Source: JAKAFX01 sp049965715
GTDB taxonomy: Archaea > Thermoplasmatota > Thermoplasmata > Thermoplasmatales > Thermoplasmataceae
Reading direction: 5' to 3'
Assembly: GCA_049965715.1 (NCBI GenBank)
Contig: JBMFWA010000003.1
Coordinates: forward strand, 1 to 64,000
Length of the DNA stretch: 64,000 bases
Shown one piece after another: positions 26,954-35,208 of the stretch (position 1 is its first letter; every line of letters begins with the position of its first letter). A program made the translations under genes and the position numbers. Below the pieces are notes generated by a model. The model saw nothing but the letters and a program-made list of their open reading frames with translations, did no database searches and had not been told where the DNA came from.

Positions 26954-27613
26954 TTATAGGGAAGCCACCACTCTTGATGGTGCTCCGCTTGAGCCAGCGA
27001 TCTTTATCGGGAAAGCATAAACAGTAACTTTCTTTCCGCTGATCGGATCAAGATTGTCAAGGTTTTCTATAATGGGAATCCCTTTTGATAGCAGTTCAAG
27101 ATGCAGCGGGTCTCCATGCCTCTTGCCACTCCTGATTGGAGCGTCAGGACCGGGGGTGTCAAGACCGAGTACAGAGACGCCAAGCTTGGTTATGAGCTTA
27201 CCAGCCTCAAGTGAAAGATATGGATACGAGGTTTCGTACTCCCTCGTTGGCCATTTCTTGTACCATCCAGTGTTGATAAACAACATTTCTCCCTTTGAGA
27301 CCTTACCAACCACGGGCTCAAGATCCCTGGCAGTTACCTCCTCCAGGGGATTTTTGTGCAACCCTATAGTATAGCAGTTTCCCATCATGTCCTCCAGTGG
27401 AAGTTTCTCCACAGATATACCTGGTTTCCAATAGTGATAAGGCGCGTCAATGTGGGTTCCACAGTGAAGGTTCATTCTAAGATTGTTCTGCGTACCGCTA
27501 TTGACAGTCACCGTGTATTCTATGAGTTCAAATTCCTGCCTGTTCTCCCCAGGCCAGTCGGGAACCGGCATGTTCTTTTCAAAATCATGGCTCAGATCAA
27601 TCAGTTTATTCAT
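26954..27613 (-). CDS. Cyclase-family metal-dependent hydrolase (kynurenine formamidase-like)
   Basis: 219 residues from ATG 27613. The signature HCGTHIDAPYH near 49-59 supplies the metal ligands of the cyclase family, and TGWYKKW and LGLDTPGPDAP further on are conserved neighbours. Members hydrolyse amides, lactones or cyclic diones. An AGGTG Shine-Dalgarno lies 5 nt before ATG 27613; GTG 27619 is an alternative. It heads the operon hydrolase-UxaA small-UxaA large-ADH. A lactonase or diketo-acid hydrolase role is plausible in this setting. Confidence 0.83.
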   Translation of the reverse strand: MNKLIDLSHDFEKNMPVPDWPGENRQEFELIEYTVTVNSGTQNNLRMNLHCGTHIDAPYHYWKPGISVEKLPLEDMMGNCYTIGLHKNPLEEVTARDLEPVVGKVSKGEMLFINTGWYKKWPTREYETSYPYLSLEAGKLITKLGVSVLGLDTPGPDAPIRSGKRHGDPLHLELLSKGIPIIENLDNLDPISGKKVTVYAFPIKIAGSSGAPSRVVASL

Positions 27614-27619
27614 TTTCAC

Positions 27620-27787
27620 ACCTATCTCAGTAGCAGGTTATAATAATTAATAACTATAAAAGCATTTGTGCTTTTGTATACGCACAATCTACAGCATTAT
27701 CGAGAAAAAATCATTAAGACTGTCATTTTTAACTGAATTCAGTATACAGTATAGAATAATCTTTAATACCATAATACATACTTGCAT
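27620..27787. promoter_or_regulatory. Divergent promoter region with two GTATAC sites
   Basis: Drives the hydrolase-dehydratase operon (minus) and the reductase gene (plus). Minus-strand TATA candidates are TTTATAG (27654-27660) and ATTATAA (about 27640-27646). On the plus strand TTTAATAC (27762-27769) lies about 25 bp before GTG 27788. GTATAC cores lie at 27676-27681 and 27742-27747, each about 20 bp upstream of a TATA candidate. The inverted repeat TTGTGC-N10-GCACAA spans 27666-27687 around the first core. Confidence 0.55.
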
Positions 27788-28726
27788 GTGAAATTTCTCA
27801 TCATTGGAATCGGATCAGTTGGTGGATTTCTGGGTTTTAAACTGGTGAAATCTGGAAAGGATGTTACATTTTTAGTAAGGGAACAGAGGAAGAACGAGAT
27901 CGATGAAAAAGGGATTACAGTGATTCAGCATAACAAAACTGCAAGTGTCAAAGTCAGGGCTCTATCATCAATAAATGAGACTGATCGATTCGATGTAGTT
28001 ATCATCTCTGTCAGAAACAGTGATCTTGAATCCCTGAAGGATACTTTGATAATGTTGAGAAACACAGGTTCCAAATTTATCTCGCTGTTGAATGGGGTGA
28101 GACACATTGACTATCTGACACCACTGGTTGGGTTAGAGAATCTGATTGGGGGATCAGCCTCCATGGAGACAAGGCGCGATGATAACGGAAATATAATTTT
28201 CATAAGTCAGGAACCCACCATAACCATTGGAAGTGACTCGCCTGACAACGCCCATATGATAGCTGACCTGAAGGCAACCTTTCATAAAGCGGGCTTCAAG
28301 GTGATCATAAAGGACAGCGTGTATCAGTCTGTCTGGGAGAAGTACCTGTTTAACCTTGCCTGTAACATGACCGCGGTATTTTCTGCAACAGTTAAGGAAA
28401 TAAAGGAAAACAGATATGCGATGGCCTCTGTGATAAATTTAGTAAATGAGGCGTTCTCGTTATCAGCCAAAATGCGGGTTGGTCTTGAGAATGGGAGCAA
28501 AGACTTCGCCATAAATAACTTTCTGGCGATGCGTGATGATTTCAAATCATTAATGGCTGAAGATATAATGAACAACAGAAACAACGAGTCTGAATTCCTG
28601 TTCGGCTACCTGGCTAGATTATGTGAAAATAACGGTAAGAACTGCCCGACCATAAATGTTTCATACGCTGTTCTTGCCCTAAAATCCAGGAGACGCCCAA
28701 CAGACCATGTTCTATCTGAAAACTGA
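27788..28726 (+). CDS. Ketopantoate reductase-like (PanE/ApbA family) dehydrogenase
   Basis: 312 residues from GTG 27788, beginning KFLIIGIGSVGGFLG, the classic ApbA Rossmann loop. The catalytic Lys region (VWEKYLFNLACNMTAV, about 180-195) and the helical C-terminal domain are present. Authentic PanE makes pantoate, but archaeal CoA synthesis uses other proteins too, and the location in the island suggests reduction of another 2-keto acid. The frame also opens at TTG 27782. Its end overlaps the convergent epimerase-like gene by 15 bp. Confidence 0.82.
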   Translation: MKFLIIGIGSVGGFLGFKLVKSGKDVTFLVREQRKNEIDEKGITVIQHNKTASVKVRALSSINETDRFDVVIISVRNSDLESLKDTLIMLRNTGSKFISLLNGVRHIDYLTPLVGLENLIGGSASMETRRDDNGNIIFISQEPTITIGSDSPDNAHMIADLKATFHKAGFKVIIKDSVYQSVWEKYLFNLACNMTAVFSATVKEIKENRYAMASVINLVNEAFSLSAKMRVGLENGSKDFAINNFLAMRDDFKSLMAEDIMNNRNNESEFLFGYLARLCENNGKNCPTINVSYAVLALKSRRRPTDHVLSEN

Positions 28727-29674
28727 CCTGTACCAGTTATAATAGTCTCTCATAGCTGCCGGCATCTCATATTGGGGATTATATCCCAGTTCTTTCTTAC
28801 TTCTAGCAAGGTCAAGGGGAGCCTCTGCCTGAATTGATGTCTTGAATTTCAGCATTTCCCCTTCTGCCTCAATCCGAATTACGGAACCTGGTATCTGAGT
28901 TTGAATTATTGAAATAATTTCCCCGGGCGTGTATATCTTTCCCATTCCAACGTTGTATATCCTGCTTTTAAGGCCCTTCCCCACGGTTGCTTTGTACACA
29001 GACTGCGCAACGTCCTTCACATACACTATTTCTCCCACCCAGGGGCTCAGTGATGCAACCTTCCCTCTGGAGAGGGCCTCCATCAGGGACTTCATCATGT
29101 TGGATCTTCCACCTCCACCGGTACCCTGCCATGGACCGAATACTCCGACCGGTCGAAGTGCAACAAAATCAAGACCGTACAGGCTTGAATAATTCAACCC
29201 AAGGTTTTCACAAGCCAGTTTTGTGCTGGAATATATGTTCGTGGTTCGCGGTATGTTATCCTCTGACATTTTTCCTATTTCAGAGGCGGGACTGAGATTT
29301 GTGGTGAGAGTTGCAGAACTCAGGAAAACTACCTTCTCAAGTTCCAGTTTCCTAGCTGTTTCCAGTATATTTGCTGTTCCCATTATATTCAGGTTTATAG
29401 CATCATATGGATTGTCCTGGGCACCCGCGTTAAGCATGGGATTTGCAACTGTGTGTACAATTCTGGTTACGCCATGCGACTTTACGGTTTCTGTTAAAAA
29501 ATTCCGGTCAAGCACACTGCCCTTAACCACGTGCGCCTCTGGATCGGATATTATGTTGCCTATAGCTTCTAACTGCGGATTGTACTCCATTATGACGAAA
29601 TCCTCATGATTCTCTTGAAAAAGATAGGCGGAGTGAGATCCTATCACTCCTCCGCCAGTTATAAGGGTTGTCAT
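28712..29674 (-). CDS. NAD-dependent epimerase/dehydratase (extended SDR)
   Basis: 320 residues. The nucleotide site is ITGGGVIGSHSA, followed by the catalytic Ser (FLSSATL) and Tyr-x3-Lys in IYSSTKLACE. RPVGVFGPWQG is typical of the UDP-glucose 4-epimerase/sugar dehydratase group, whose members also include uronate dehydrogenase. It lies 3 bp after the MFS transporter gene, so they are cotranscribed. An activity on the imported sugar or sugar acid is more likely than nucleotide-sugar epimerisation here, but both remain possible. Confidence 0.82.
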   Translation of the reverse strand: MTTLITGGGVIGSHSAYLFQENHEDFVIMEYNPQLEAIGNIISDPEAHVVKGSVLDRNFLTETVKSHGVTRIVHTVANPMLNAGAQDNPYDAINLNIMGTANILETARKLELEKVVFLSSATLTTNLSPASEIGKMSEDNIPRTTNIYSSTKLACENLGLNYSSLYGLDFVALRPVGVFGPWQGTGGGGRSNMMKSLMEALSRGKVASLSPWVGEIVYVKDVAQSVYKATVGKGLKSRIYNVGMGKIYTPGEIISIIQTQIPGSVIRIEAEGEMLKFKTSIQAEAPLDLARSKKELGYNPQYEMPAAMRDYYNWYRSVFR

Positions 29675-29677
29675 TAC

Positions 29678-31057
29678 TTATTTTCCCAACTGTTCCATCT
29701 CTATGGTCTCGAGCGATTTGCCCTTTTCCTCCGGTGCGATGAACAGGAACACGAGGAATGAAATGAACATCATCACCCCGAAGAAGACAAACACAGGAAG
29801 CACACCTGCAAGCGACGGTTTGGGTGATATGGTGAGTCCCACCCCAATAAGCAGCGCAAGAACAATCGTGCCCACTATTTTACCGAGCGCTCCGAATCCA
29901 TACCCTGATCCCCAGCCGCTTCCCCTTACCTCCTGAGGCCAGACTTCAGATCCAACCACTGTGAGCACGGGCCAGTTCGCATCGAGGAAGAAATAGCTTA
30001 CAAGCGCAAGAATATAGAACAGGGAAACTGCGCCTATGAGATAAGAGTGGAAAATTCCTCCCAGAACAAGGAAAATGACAGCTCCCATGCTGGTGAAGAA
30101 TCCGGCAAATCTCCTGCCAATCCTATCGAGAAGCACATCAAATAACACTCTTCCAGTAAGCCCTGACAGTGCCACGAATATGAAGAGATATGATGCCTGA
30201 TGAGCGCTGATACCAAGGACGAACACAAGCAGCGCGGGTCCCCAGATTGTAAAATTGTAGGATACTGACTGGAGCGTAAAGCTGATAATCCACGTTGTAG
30301 CCAGAGGTTTTGGATACCTGAAAAGCTCTTTCCACTTTGTCTTCTTGTTGAAGCTCGCGAAGTCCTTCACATCAATCTCAACCTTGTTTGGATCTATCTT
30401 GTATACCTTGCCCACCACTTTCTTTGCGTCCTCTATTCTTCCCTTCGTGATCAGCCACCTTGGTGACTCATACGCGAAGAATATCAGAAGAGGAATCAGT
30501 AGCAGCGGTATGCCTCCTTCATAAAGAAGTCCCCTGAACCCTATTATGGGTTCAAGATATGCTGAACTGAGCGAGGCAAGGAGAGTACCGACGGGTGTTC
30601 CTACAACAACGAGTCCGACGAGGAAGCCCCTTTTGTCTGCAGGTGCGAATTCTGCAACATACGGGAAGACAATTGCAAAGGATCCACCCACTCCCAGACC
30701 AATGAAGAACCTGTAGAAAGCCAGCAGCTGCCAGTCACCGGTTGGAACGGCGCCTGAAAGAATACTGAAAACTGAATAGATCACCACCATCATTATCAGG
30801 TTTATCTTCCGTCCATAGGCATCCATCAGCTTTCCAGCGCCAAATCCACCCGCAACAAGTCCTATTCCAGATGCCAGAATAAGCCATGTAGCGTCTCCAA
30901 CGTTGATATGCCACGGCTTGGAAATAAATGTGTTGATGAAGCCAATTATAAAGAAGTCAAAGAAATTAAGAAAACTTCCCACAAGAAGCGCCAACACAAG
31001 GAGTATCCATAGCCTCGAGGTATATCTGGCATATTTGTCAATACCCTTTAACTCCAT
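29678..31057 (-). CDS. MFS transporter (sugar-porter-like)
   Basis: 459 residues and 12 TM helices. The loop 2-3 motif is GAGKLMDAYGRKINL, and the loop 8-9 copy is LLDRIGRRFAGF. ESPRWLITKGR after helix 6 is a sugar-porter (PESPRWL) signature. It probably imports the island's substrate by proton symport, sensible in an acidophile. ATG 31057 lies 26 bp after TATTTAAAT (31079-31087, read on the minus strand), so it is leaderless. A GTATAC core at 31100-31105 is placed about 20 bp further upstream. Confidence 0.87.
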   Translation of the reverse strand: MELKGIDKYARYTSRLWILLVLALLVGSFLNFFDFFIIGFINTFISKPWHINVGDATWLILASGIGLVAGGFGAGKLMDAYGRKINLIMMVVIYSVFSILSGAVPTGDWQLLAFYRFFIGLGVGGSFAIVFPYVAEFAPADKRGFLVGLVVVGTPVGTLLASLSSAYLEPIIGFRGLLYEGGIPLLLIPLLIFFAYESPRWLITKGRIEDAKKVVGKVYKIDPNKVEIDVKDFASFNKKTKWKELFRYPKPLATTWIISFTLQSVSYNFTIWGPALLVFVLGISAHQASYLFIFVALSGLTGRVLFDVLLDRIGRRFAGFFTSMGAVIFLVLGGIFHSYLIGAVSLFYILALVSYFFLDANWPVLTVVGSEVWPQEVRGSGWGSGYGFGALGKIVGTIVLALLIGVGLTISPKPSLAGVLPVFVFFGVMMFISFLVFLFIAPEEKGKSLETIEMEQLGK

Positions 31058-31097
31058 GCAAGTACCAACAGTAGTACGTATTTAAATGTTTGTCTTA

Positions 31098-31107
31098 GTG
31101 TATACCA
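31098..31107. promoter_or_regulatory. GTATAC-centred site upstream of the MFS-epimerase operon
   Basis: The sequence GTGTATACCA is centred about 19 bp upstream of the minus-strand TATA box at 31079-31087, the same spacing as the palindrome before the HMGL lyase gene. It is a weaker match to TTGTATACAA, with the GTATAC core intact. Confidence 0.35.
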
Positions 31108-31252
31108 TCAATCTGACGAAGCAATGGAAGAAAACATGTTGTGATATTCCAATGATCGAAGCATGATGACACGTTTCTCGGACAGACTATCTCATAAATG
31201 ATAAGCAATTTCTGATATTGCCTGGACGTAACAAGGAAATGCCCTGTTTCAT

Positions 31253-31852
31253 TCATTGAGATTGAAGATTCACGCTATTTGATCTAACAAATATTCTTGA
31301 CAGAAATATGTATACAATTAAGAAAATAATGACAAGGATGAATACATTTGTTCGTATCTTAGGCACTATGAACAAAATCACATATAGGAACATGGAAACA
31401 GCTGCGGAAACAACTATATTACTGATCACCTGGTTCCTGAATACCGCGAATTCTCTGTTCACTTCCTCATTCTCATAACCATGATCCAGCAGAGTTGCAC
31501 GCGCATTTATTGCCGTCTGGGAATACTGAGTGATGATCAGCCCCGACTCCCAGAGAAGCACGCCGATACCCAGGGCGATTCCAGATATACTTCCAATGTA
31601 TGGGAATACCGCGATCTGGCTTGCCAGAAATCCCCGGGAAAAGAGTATGACAAAAAGTACCGGCACAATGGAATAGTATCTCAGTGATATTGATGCCCTT
31701 GTCCTCTCTGGAATCATCACTGCTGCAGTGACCATAATTATAGGGAGAACCGCCAGTATTATTGAAAGCCCTGAAGGTGCCAGCAGAATTATCAACAGGG
31801 ATGGAAAATACATCAGGACCGCACCAGCAATGTTGACAAATGAAAGCTTCAT
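31253..31852 (-). CDS. Unknown membrane protein ending the MoxR-DUF58 operon
   Basis: 199 residues from ATG 31852, whose codon overlaps the DUF58 stop (TGATG). Hydrophobic segments fall at about 5-25, 28-48, 60-80, 85-110, 145-165 and 170-190. There is no recognised family. The frame is open 63 bp further into the DUF58 gene, but that extension (MGPFFGKDFQCNHSRSEG) is hydrophilic and unconvincing. Probably a membrane component of the same system. Confidence 0.72.
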   Translation of the reverse strand: MKLSFVNIAGAVLMYFPSLLIILLAPSGLSIILAVLPIIMVTAAVMIPERTRASISLRYYSIVPVLFVILFSRGFLASQIAVFPYIGSISGIALGIGVLLWESGLIITQYSQTAINARATLLDHGYENEEVNREFAVFRNQVISNIVVSAAVSMFLYVILFIVPKIRTNVFILVIIFLIVYIFLSRIFVRSNSVNLQSQ

Positions 31853-33162
31853 CAGGCCATCCCCTTCAGAACGCGAGTGATTGCACTGGAAATCTTTTCC
31901 GAAGAAGGGTCCCACGCCACAATTGAGGCACCGGACGATAAACGGTGATACATCTCCTTCTTGGTTGGAGCTATCACCTTCTGTACAAACTTCTTTCCAA
32001 GATCGATGCCCGAGTAACGCAGAACTATCCCTGCAGAAATGATGTCAAGTACCGTTATGCTCGCACAGTGCGGTTTCAGCATCTCCAGTATCGATGCCAG
32101 GTTGCTGGCATTGTCTCCGAGCACAGATGTTGGAATGATGACTGCAGGTCTTTCCTTCCTTACAAAATAGAGAGTTTCCTTGTCCAGGGCGTATCTGGAT
32201 CTGGGAGAACCTCTGCGCTCCATCTCCATGAAATCTCGGATCATCTCCCGGTAACCGTTTTCGTTCCCTGATAGCCTTTTGAACTGTGTTTTCTCCCCTG
32301 CCGCATACTGAAGAGTCGAGAAAGACACGTCCTGACCCCTGGTCAGCAGGGCCCTGGCCATAGAAACCGTAAATGATATTGAATATTCCAGCGCATTCTC
32401 TATGTCAGTGCCCTTTACCATTATGTATCCCATATCCATGAGCACCATGTAGGACTGGTAGCCTTCCTTGTAAAACTGGTTCACCATTATCCCCGGTTCT
32501 GCTGTGCTTCTCGCTGTGGCTTTCCAGTTGATTATCTTGTACGAGTCCCCTATCTGGTAAGTCCTGACAGACTCAAAATCGTTGGATATAGGGCCAAAGG
32601 TGCTTTTCAAATCTCTTGGTATTGGCTTATCGGTTGAGAACGTCATGGATCTGAGATCAGGGATGTCCAGCTCAGGGAGAATCATGATCTTCAGGTCTAT
32701 GCCTGTTTTACCCTCGATTATTTTCATGGAGGCATTGACAGGATAATACACCGTGCTCACTTTTGAATATGCATAGACCCCACGCCTCATGATTTTCATC
32801 TTATATGAGACCTTGATCTCCCGGTTCCTGCCGTTTGCGTAAACAAGATGAACATTTGTTCCTTCGGTCAGTATGCTGTTATCGGGAGCTGGCAGATTGA
32901 GTATGAAGAATCCCAGACCTCCCCTGACGCTAATAATGAATTCAAGATCTATCTCTGCCCTGGTTTTTGATGTAATTTCCCGTTGCCCGGATCGAACGGT
33001 TATCTGCGGCTCAGAATACAATGACAGAACTATCAGCAGAAATATCAGCGGAAAAATCACAGATATGATAAGAGGAGGAAATGACGCGACAAATGAAGCC
33101 ACTGCTATCACTCCCAGAATGAAGACAAGCGCCAGAAGGGTTCTGTCCCACTCCTTGATCAT
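31852..33162 (-). CDS. DUF58 (von Willebrand-like) protein, MoxR partner
   Basis: 436 residues. Two TM helices at about 7-50 are followed by a beta domain and the DUF58 core, with the diagnostic motif VRTYQIGDSYKIINWKATARS at about 202-222. The region LMDMGYIMVKG resembles a degenerate VWA metal site. DUF58 proteins accompany MoxR ATPases, which are thought to remodel or insert cofactors into partner proteins. It lies 5 bp after the MoxR gene and is coupled to the next membrane protein. Confidence 0.86.
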   Translation of the reverse strand: MIKEWDRTLLALVFILGVIAVASFVASFPPLIISVIFPLIFLLIVLSLYSEPQITVRSGQREITSKTRAEIDLEFIISVRGGLGFFILNLPAPDNSILTEGTNVHLVYANGRNREIKVSYKMKIMRRGVYAYSKVSTVYYPVNASMKIIEGKTGIDLKIMILPELDIPDLRSMTFSTDKPIPRDLKSTFGPISNDFESVRTYQIGDSYKIINWKATARSTAEPGIMVNQFYKEGYQSYMVLMDMGYIMVKGTDIENALEYSISFTVSMARALLTRGQDVSFSTLQYAAGEKTQFKRLSGNENGYREMIRDFMEMERRGSPRSRYALDKETLYFVRKERPAVIIPTSVLGDNASNLASILEMLKPHCASITVLDIISAGIVLRYSGIDLGKKFVQKVIAPTKKEMYHRLSSGASIVAWDPSSEKISSAITRVLKGMA

Positions 33163-33167
33163 CTTAT

Positions 33168-34127
33168 TTACTTTGGAACTTCCAGTTTGCCAAGATATTC
33201 CTTTACTATTGACTGTCCGGTTCTCTCTTCGTAAAGAACGTCTGGCTTGACCACTATCCTGTGTGGAAGCACAAATGGCGCAACCTCCTTGATGTCATCA
33301 GGGGTAACGAAATCCCTTCCTCTCAGAAGAGCCATTGCCCTTCCCAGTCTAAGCATTGAGATGAGTCCTCTAGGGCTTGGCCCAGCGATTACCCTCTCAT
33401 CGCTCCTCATCTTTGAGAAGGAGGATATGTAATCCATTATTTCACTGCTTACAGTCATGCTGGTTTCCAGATAGGTTCTTATCTGGTTTATTCTGTCCGC
33501 ACTCATTATAGCCCCTATGGAGGAGCTTGGATCATCATTCTCCCAGGAGATCCTCCTCTCAAGCAGGGTTCTGTCATCAGGGTAGCCAAGCGAGATTCTA
33601 ACCATGAACCTGTCAAGTTCAGCCTCCGGAAGGGGATATGTTCCCTGAAACTCGATTGGATTTTGAGTTGCGATTACAACAAACGGTTTCTGGAGATGCA
33701 TTGTCTCGCCTTCTATGGTAACCTGGTTCTCCTCCATTGCCTCAAGAAGAGCTGACTGTGTTTTTGGAGGAGCCCTGTTAATTTCATCAGCAAGAATGAT
33801 GTTCGCAAAAACAGGCCCTCTGGATATCTCGAATGATCCTGATACCTGCTTGTATATCTTTGTTCCAGTTATATCGCCAGGGAGCAGATCAGGAGTGAAC
33901 TGAATTCTTGAAAATTTCAGGCCCAGTGCTGTCGAGAACAGTTTTGCAAGGAAAGTCTTTCCAATGCCCGGGAAGTCCTCTATAAGCGCGTGACCTGAAG
34001 ATAGAATGGTTGCAAGGATGATCTCCACGCTTTTTCTACTGCCGACATAGTATCTTGAGATGCCATCAATCACGCTGTTTATATCCTGCGAATATTCTGA
34101 GCTTTCCTCAATGTCCAACATTTTCAC
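33168..34127 (-). CDS. MoxR-family AAA+ ATPase
   Basis: 319 residues. Walker A is EDFPGIGKTFLAK (about 54-66), Walker B IILADEINRAPPKTQ (about 110-124), sensor 1 VIATQNPIEFQG, and sensor 2 sits in SPRGLISMLRL. This is the RavA/MoxR chaperone ATPase, acting with the DUF58 protein. Start at ATG 34127 or ATG 34121; both overlap the upstream membrane-protein gene. It is the most conserved member of this operon. Confidence 0.9.
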   Translation of the reverse strand: MKMLDIEESSEYSQDINSVIDGISRYYVGSRKSVEIILATILSSGHALIEDFPGIGKTFLAKLFSTALGLKFSRIQFTPDLLPGDITGTKIYKQVSGSFEISRGPVFANIILADEINRAPPKTQSALLEAMEENQVTIEGETMHLQKPFVVIATQNPIEFQGTYPLPEAELDRFMVRISLGYPDDRTLLERRISWENDDPSSSIGAIMSADRINQIRTYLETSMTVSSEIMDYISSFSKMRSDERVIAGPSPRGLISMLRLGRAMALLRGRDFVTPDDIKEVAPFVLPHRIVVKPDVLYEERTGQSIVKEYLGKLEVPK

Positions 34128-35208
34128 CTGCCATCGTTTCGATCACCTTCCTGATTATCATGGATCTGTTTTCCTTCTCGTCGTTTATGGTTTTCTCGGC
34201 AAAGGACGCGCTGGTGTAGATAATCTCGGGTTTGCGGTAATGAATGATGGGGTCCAGGATAGAGACTATCCTCTGGTATCCTATGCCGTACAGTGTCATC
34301 AGATAAGAGAGAGAAACAAGAATGTTCTCTGACTTTCCCTCAATAACAAATTCCCTGGTGTTGTTTATCACAAACCCGACTGTTTCATCCGTAGCAACCC
34401 TTGGAACAAAATTATGCTTTGAAAACAGAGTGTCCTTCTTTTCCTCAAGAAGCAGATATGAAACCTTATAGGATTTGTAAACTGCCCGGATAACCATCAG
34501 CACAAGTACTGCGACGAAAACAGTGATTATGTATACGTTGTATAGTGCAGGTTTCGGATACACAATCACGTCAAAGAAAATACCTACAGCGACCCAGTAG
34601 GTCAGCCACCGGTCAAGGGACTCCTTGAAATAGTACGATATTCCCTTCAACAAATTTCTGCTGGAATCCCTGAGTATAAACCTTGAATCTGATATGGAAG
34701 CTGCAACAGAATAAAATATCAGTGGAATGGATATATAGACAGTATAATAGTATAACAGAAGGAGTGTTGCGATTCCCAGAATAGTGATCTTTCTTGAAAT
34801 CCCCCCAAAGAATATGGCATGAGAGGGAAACGCTTTCCTGTCCAGAGAATACGAAAGTCTGTTGAGCAGAAAACCAGATGCCAGTAGCAGGGCACTGATA
34901 TACATTATCAGTATGTAGCTCTTCAGTGCAGTGCCCTCCAGCAGCACATTGAAAAGTATTAAAAAGACAACCGGAGACATCATGGGATAAAGATAAAGAT
35001 CCGAGAACGATCTCCTTAAGCTCGATTCCGTTCCAATCCTGCCCTTGATCCTGAGTACCTGAACTATGCTGAACGAAAGCAGCAGAAAAAGGACTGACCA
35101 TATGAATGAGAGAAAGAATCCCAGGATGAGAAGAACAGCGAGGACTGATACGTTTATGGCCCATTGTCTTCCAGTTTCCGGAAAAAAGATCCTAACGACT
35201 CTGCTCAT
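34108..35208 (-). CDS. Unknown multi-TM protein of the MoxR-DUF58 operon
   Basis: 366 residues from ATG 35208, which has a GGAG Shine-Dalgarno about 8 nt upstream; ATG 35229 is an in-frame alternative. About seven hydrophobic segments in the first 240 residues are followed by a soluble C-terminal part of about 120 residues. It overlaps the MoxR gene by 20 bp and the DUF4129-like gene by 17 bp. No catalytic motif is recognised. Position suggests a structural partner, perhaps in place of the transglutaminase membrane protein found in related loci. Confidence 0.72.
   Translation of the reverse strand: MSRVVRIFFPETGRQWAINVSVLAVLLILGFFLSFIWSVLFLLLSFSIVQVLRIKGRIGTESSLRRSFSDLYLYPMMSPVVFLILFNVLLEGTALKSYILIMYISALLLASGFLLNRLSYSLDRKAFPSHAIFFGGISRKITILGIATLLLLYYYTVYISIPLIFYSVAASISDSRFILRDSSRNLLKGISYYFKESLDRWLTYWVAVGIFFDVIVYPKPALYNVYIITVFVAVLVLMVIRAVYKSYKVSYLLLEEKKDTLFSKHNFVPRVATDETVGFVINNTREFVIEGKSENILVSLSYLMTLYGIGYQRIVSILDPIIHYRKPEIIYTSASFAEKTINDEKENRSMIIRKVIETMAGENVGH

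Noticed and set aside
31853..31915. N-terminal extension of the membrane protein ending the MoxR operon
   Set aside because: The ATG at 31852 overlaps the previous stop as TGATG, and the extra residues show no membrane or domain character.
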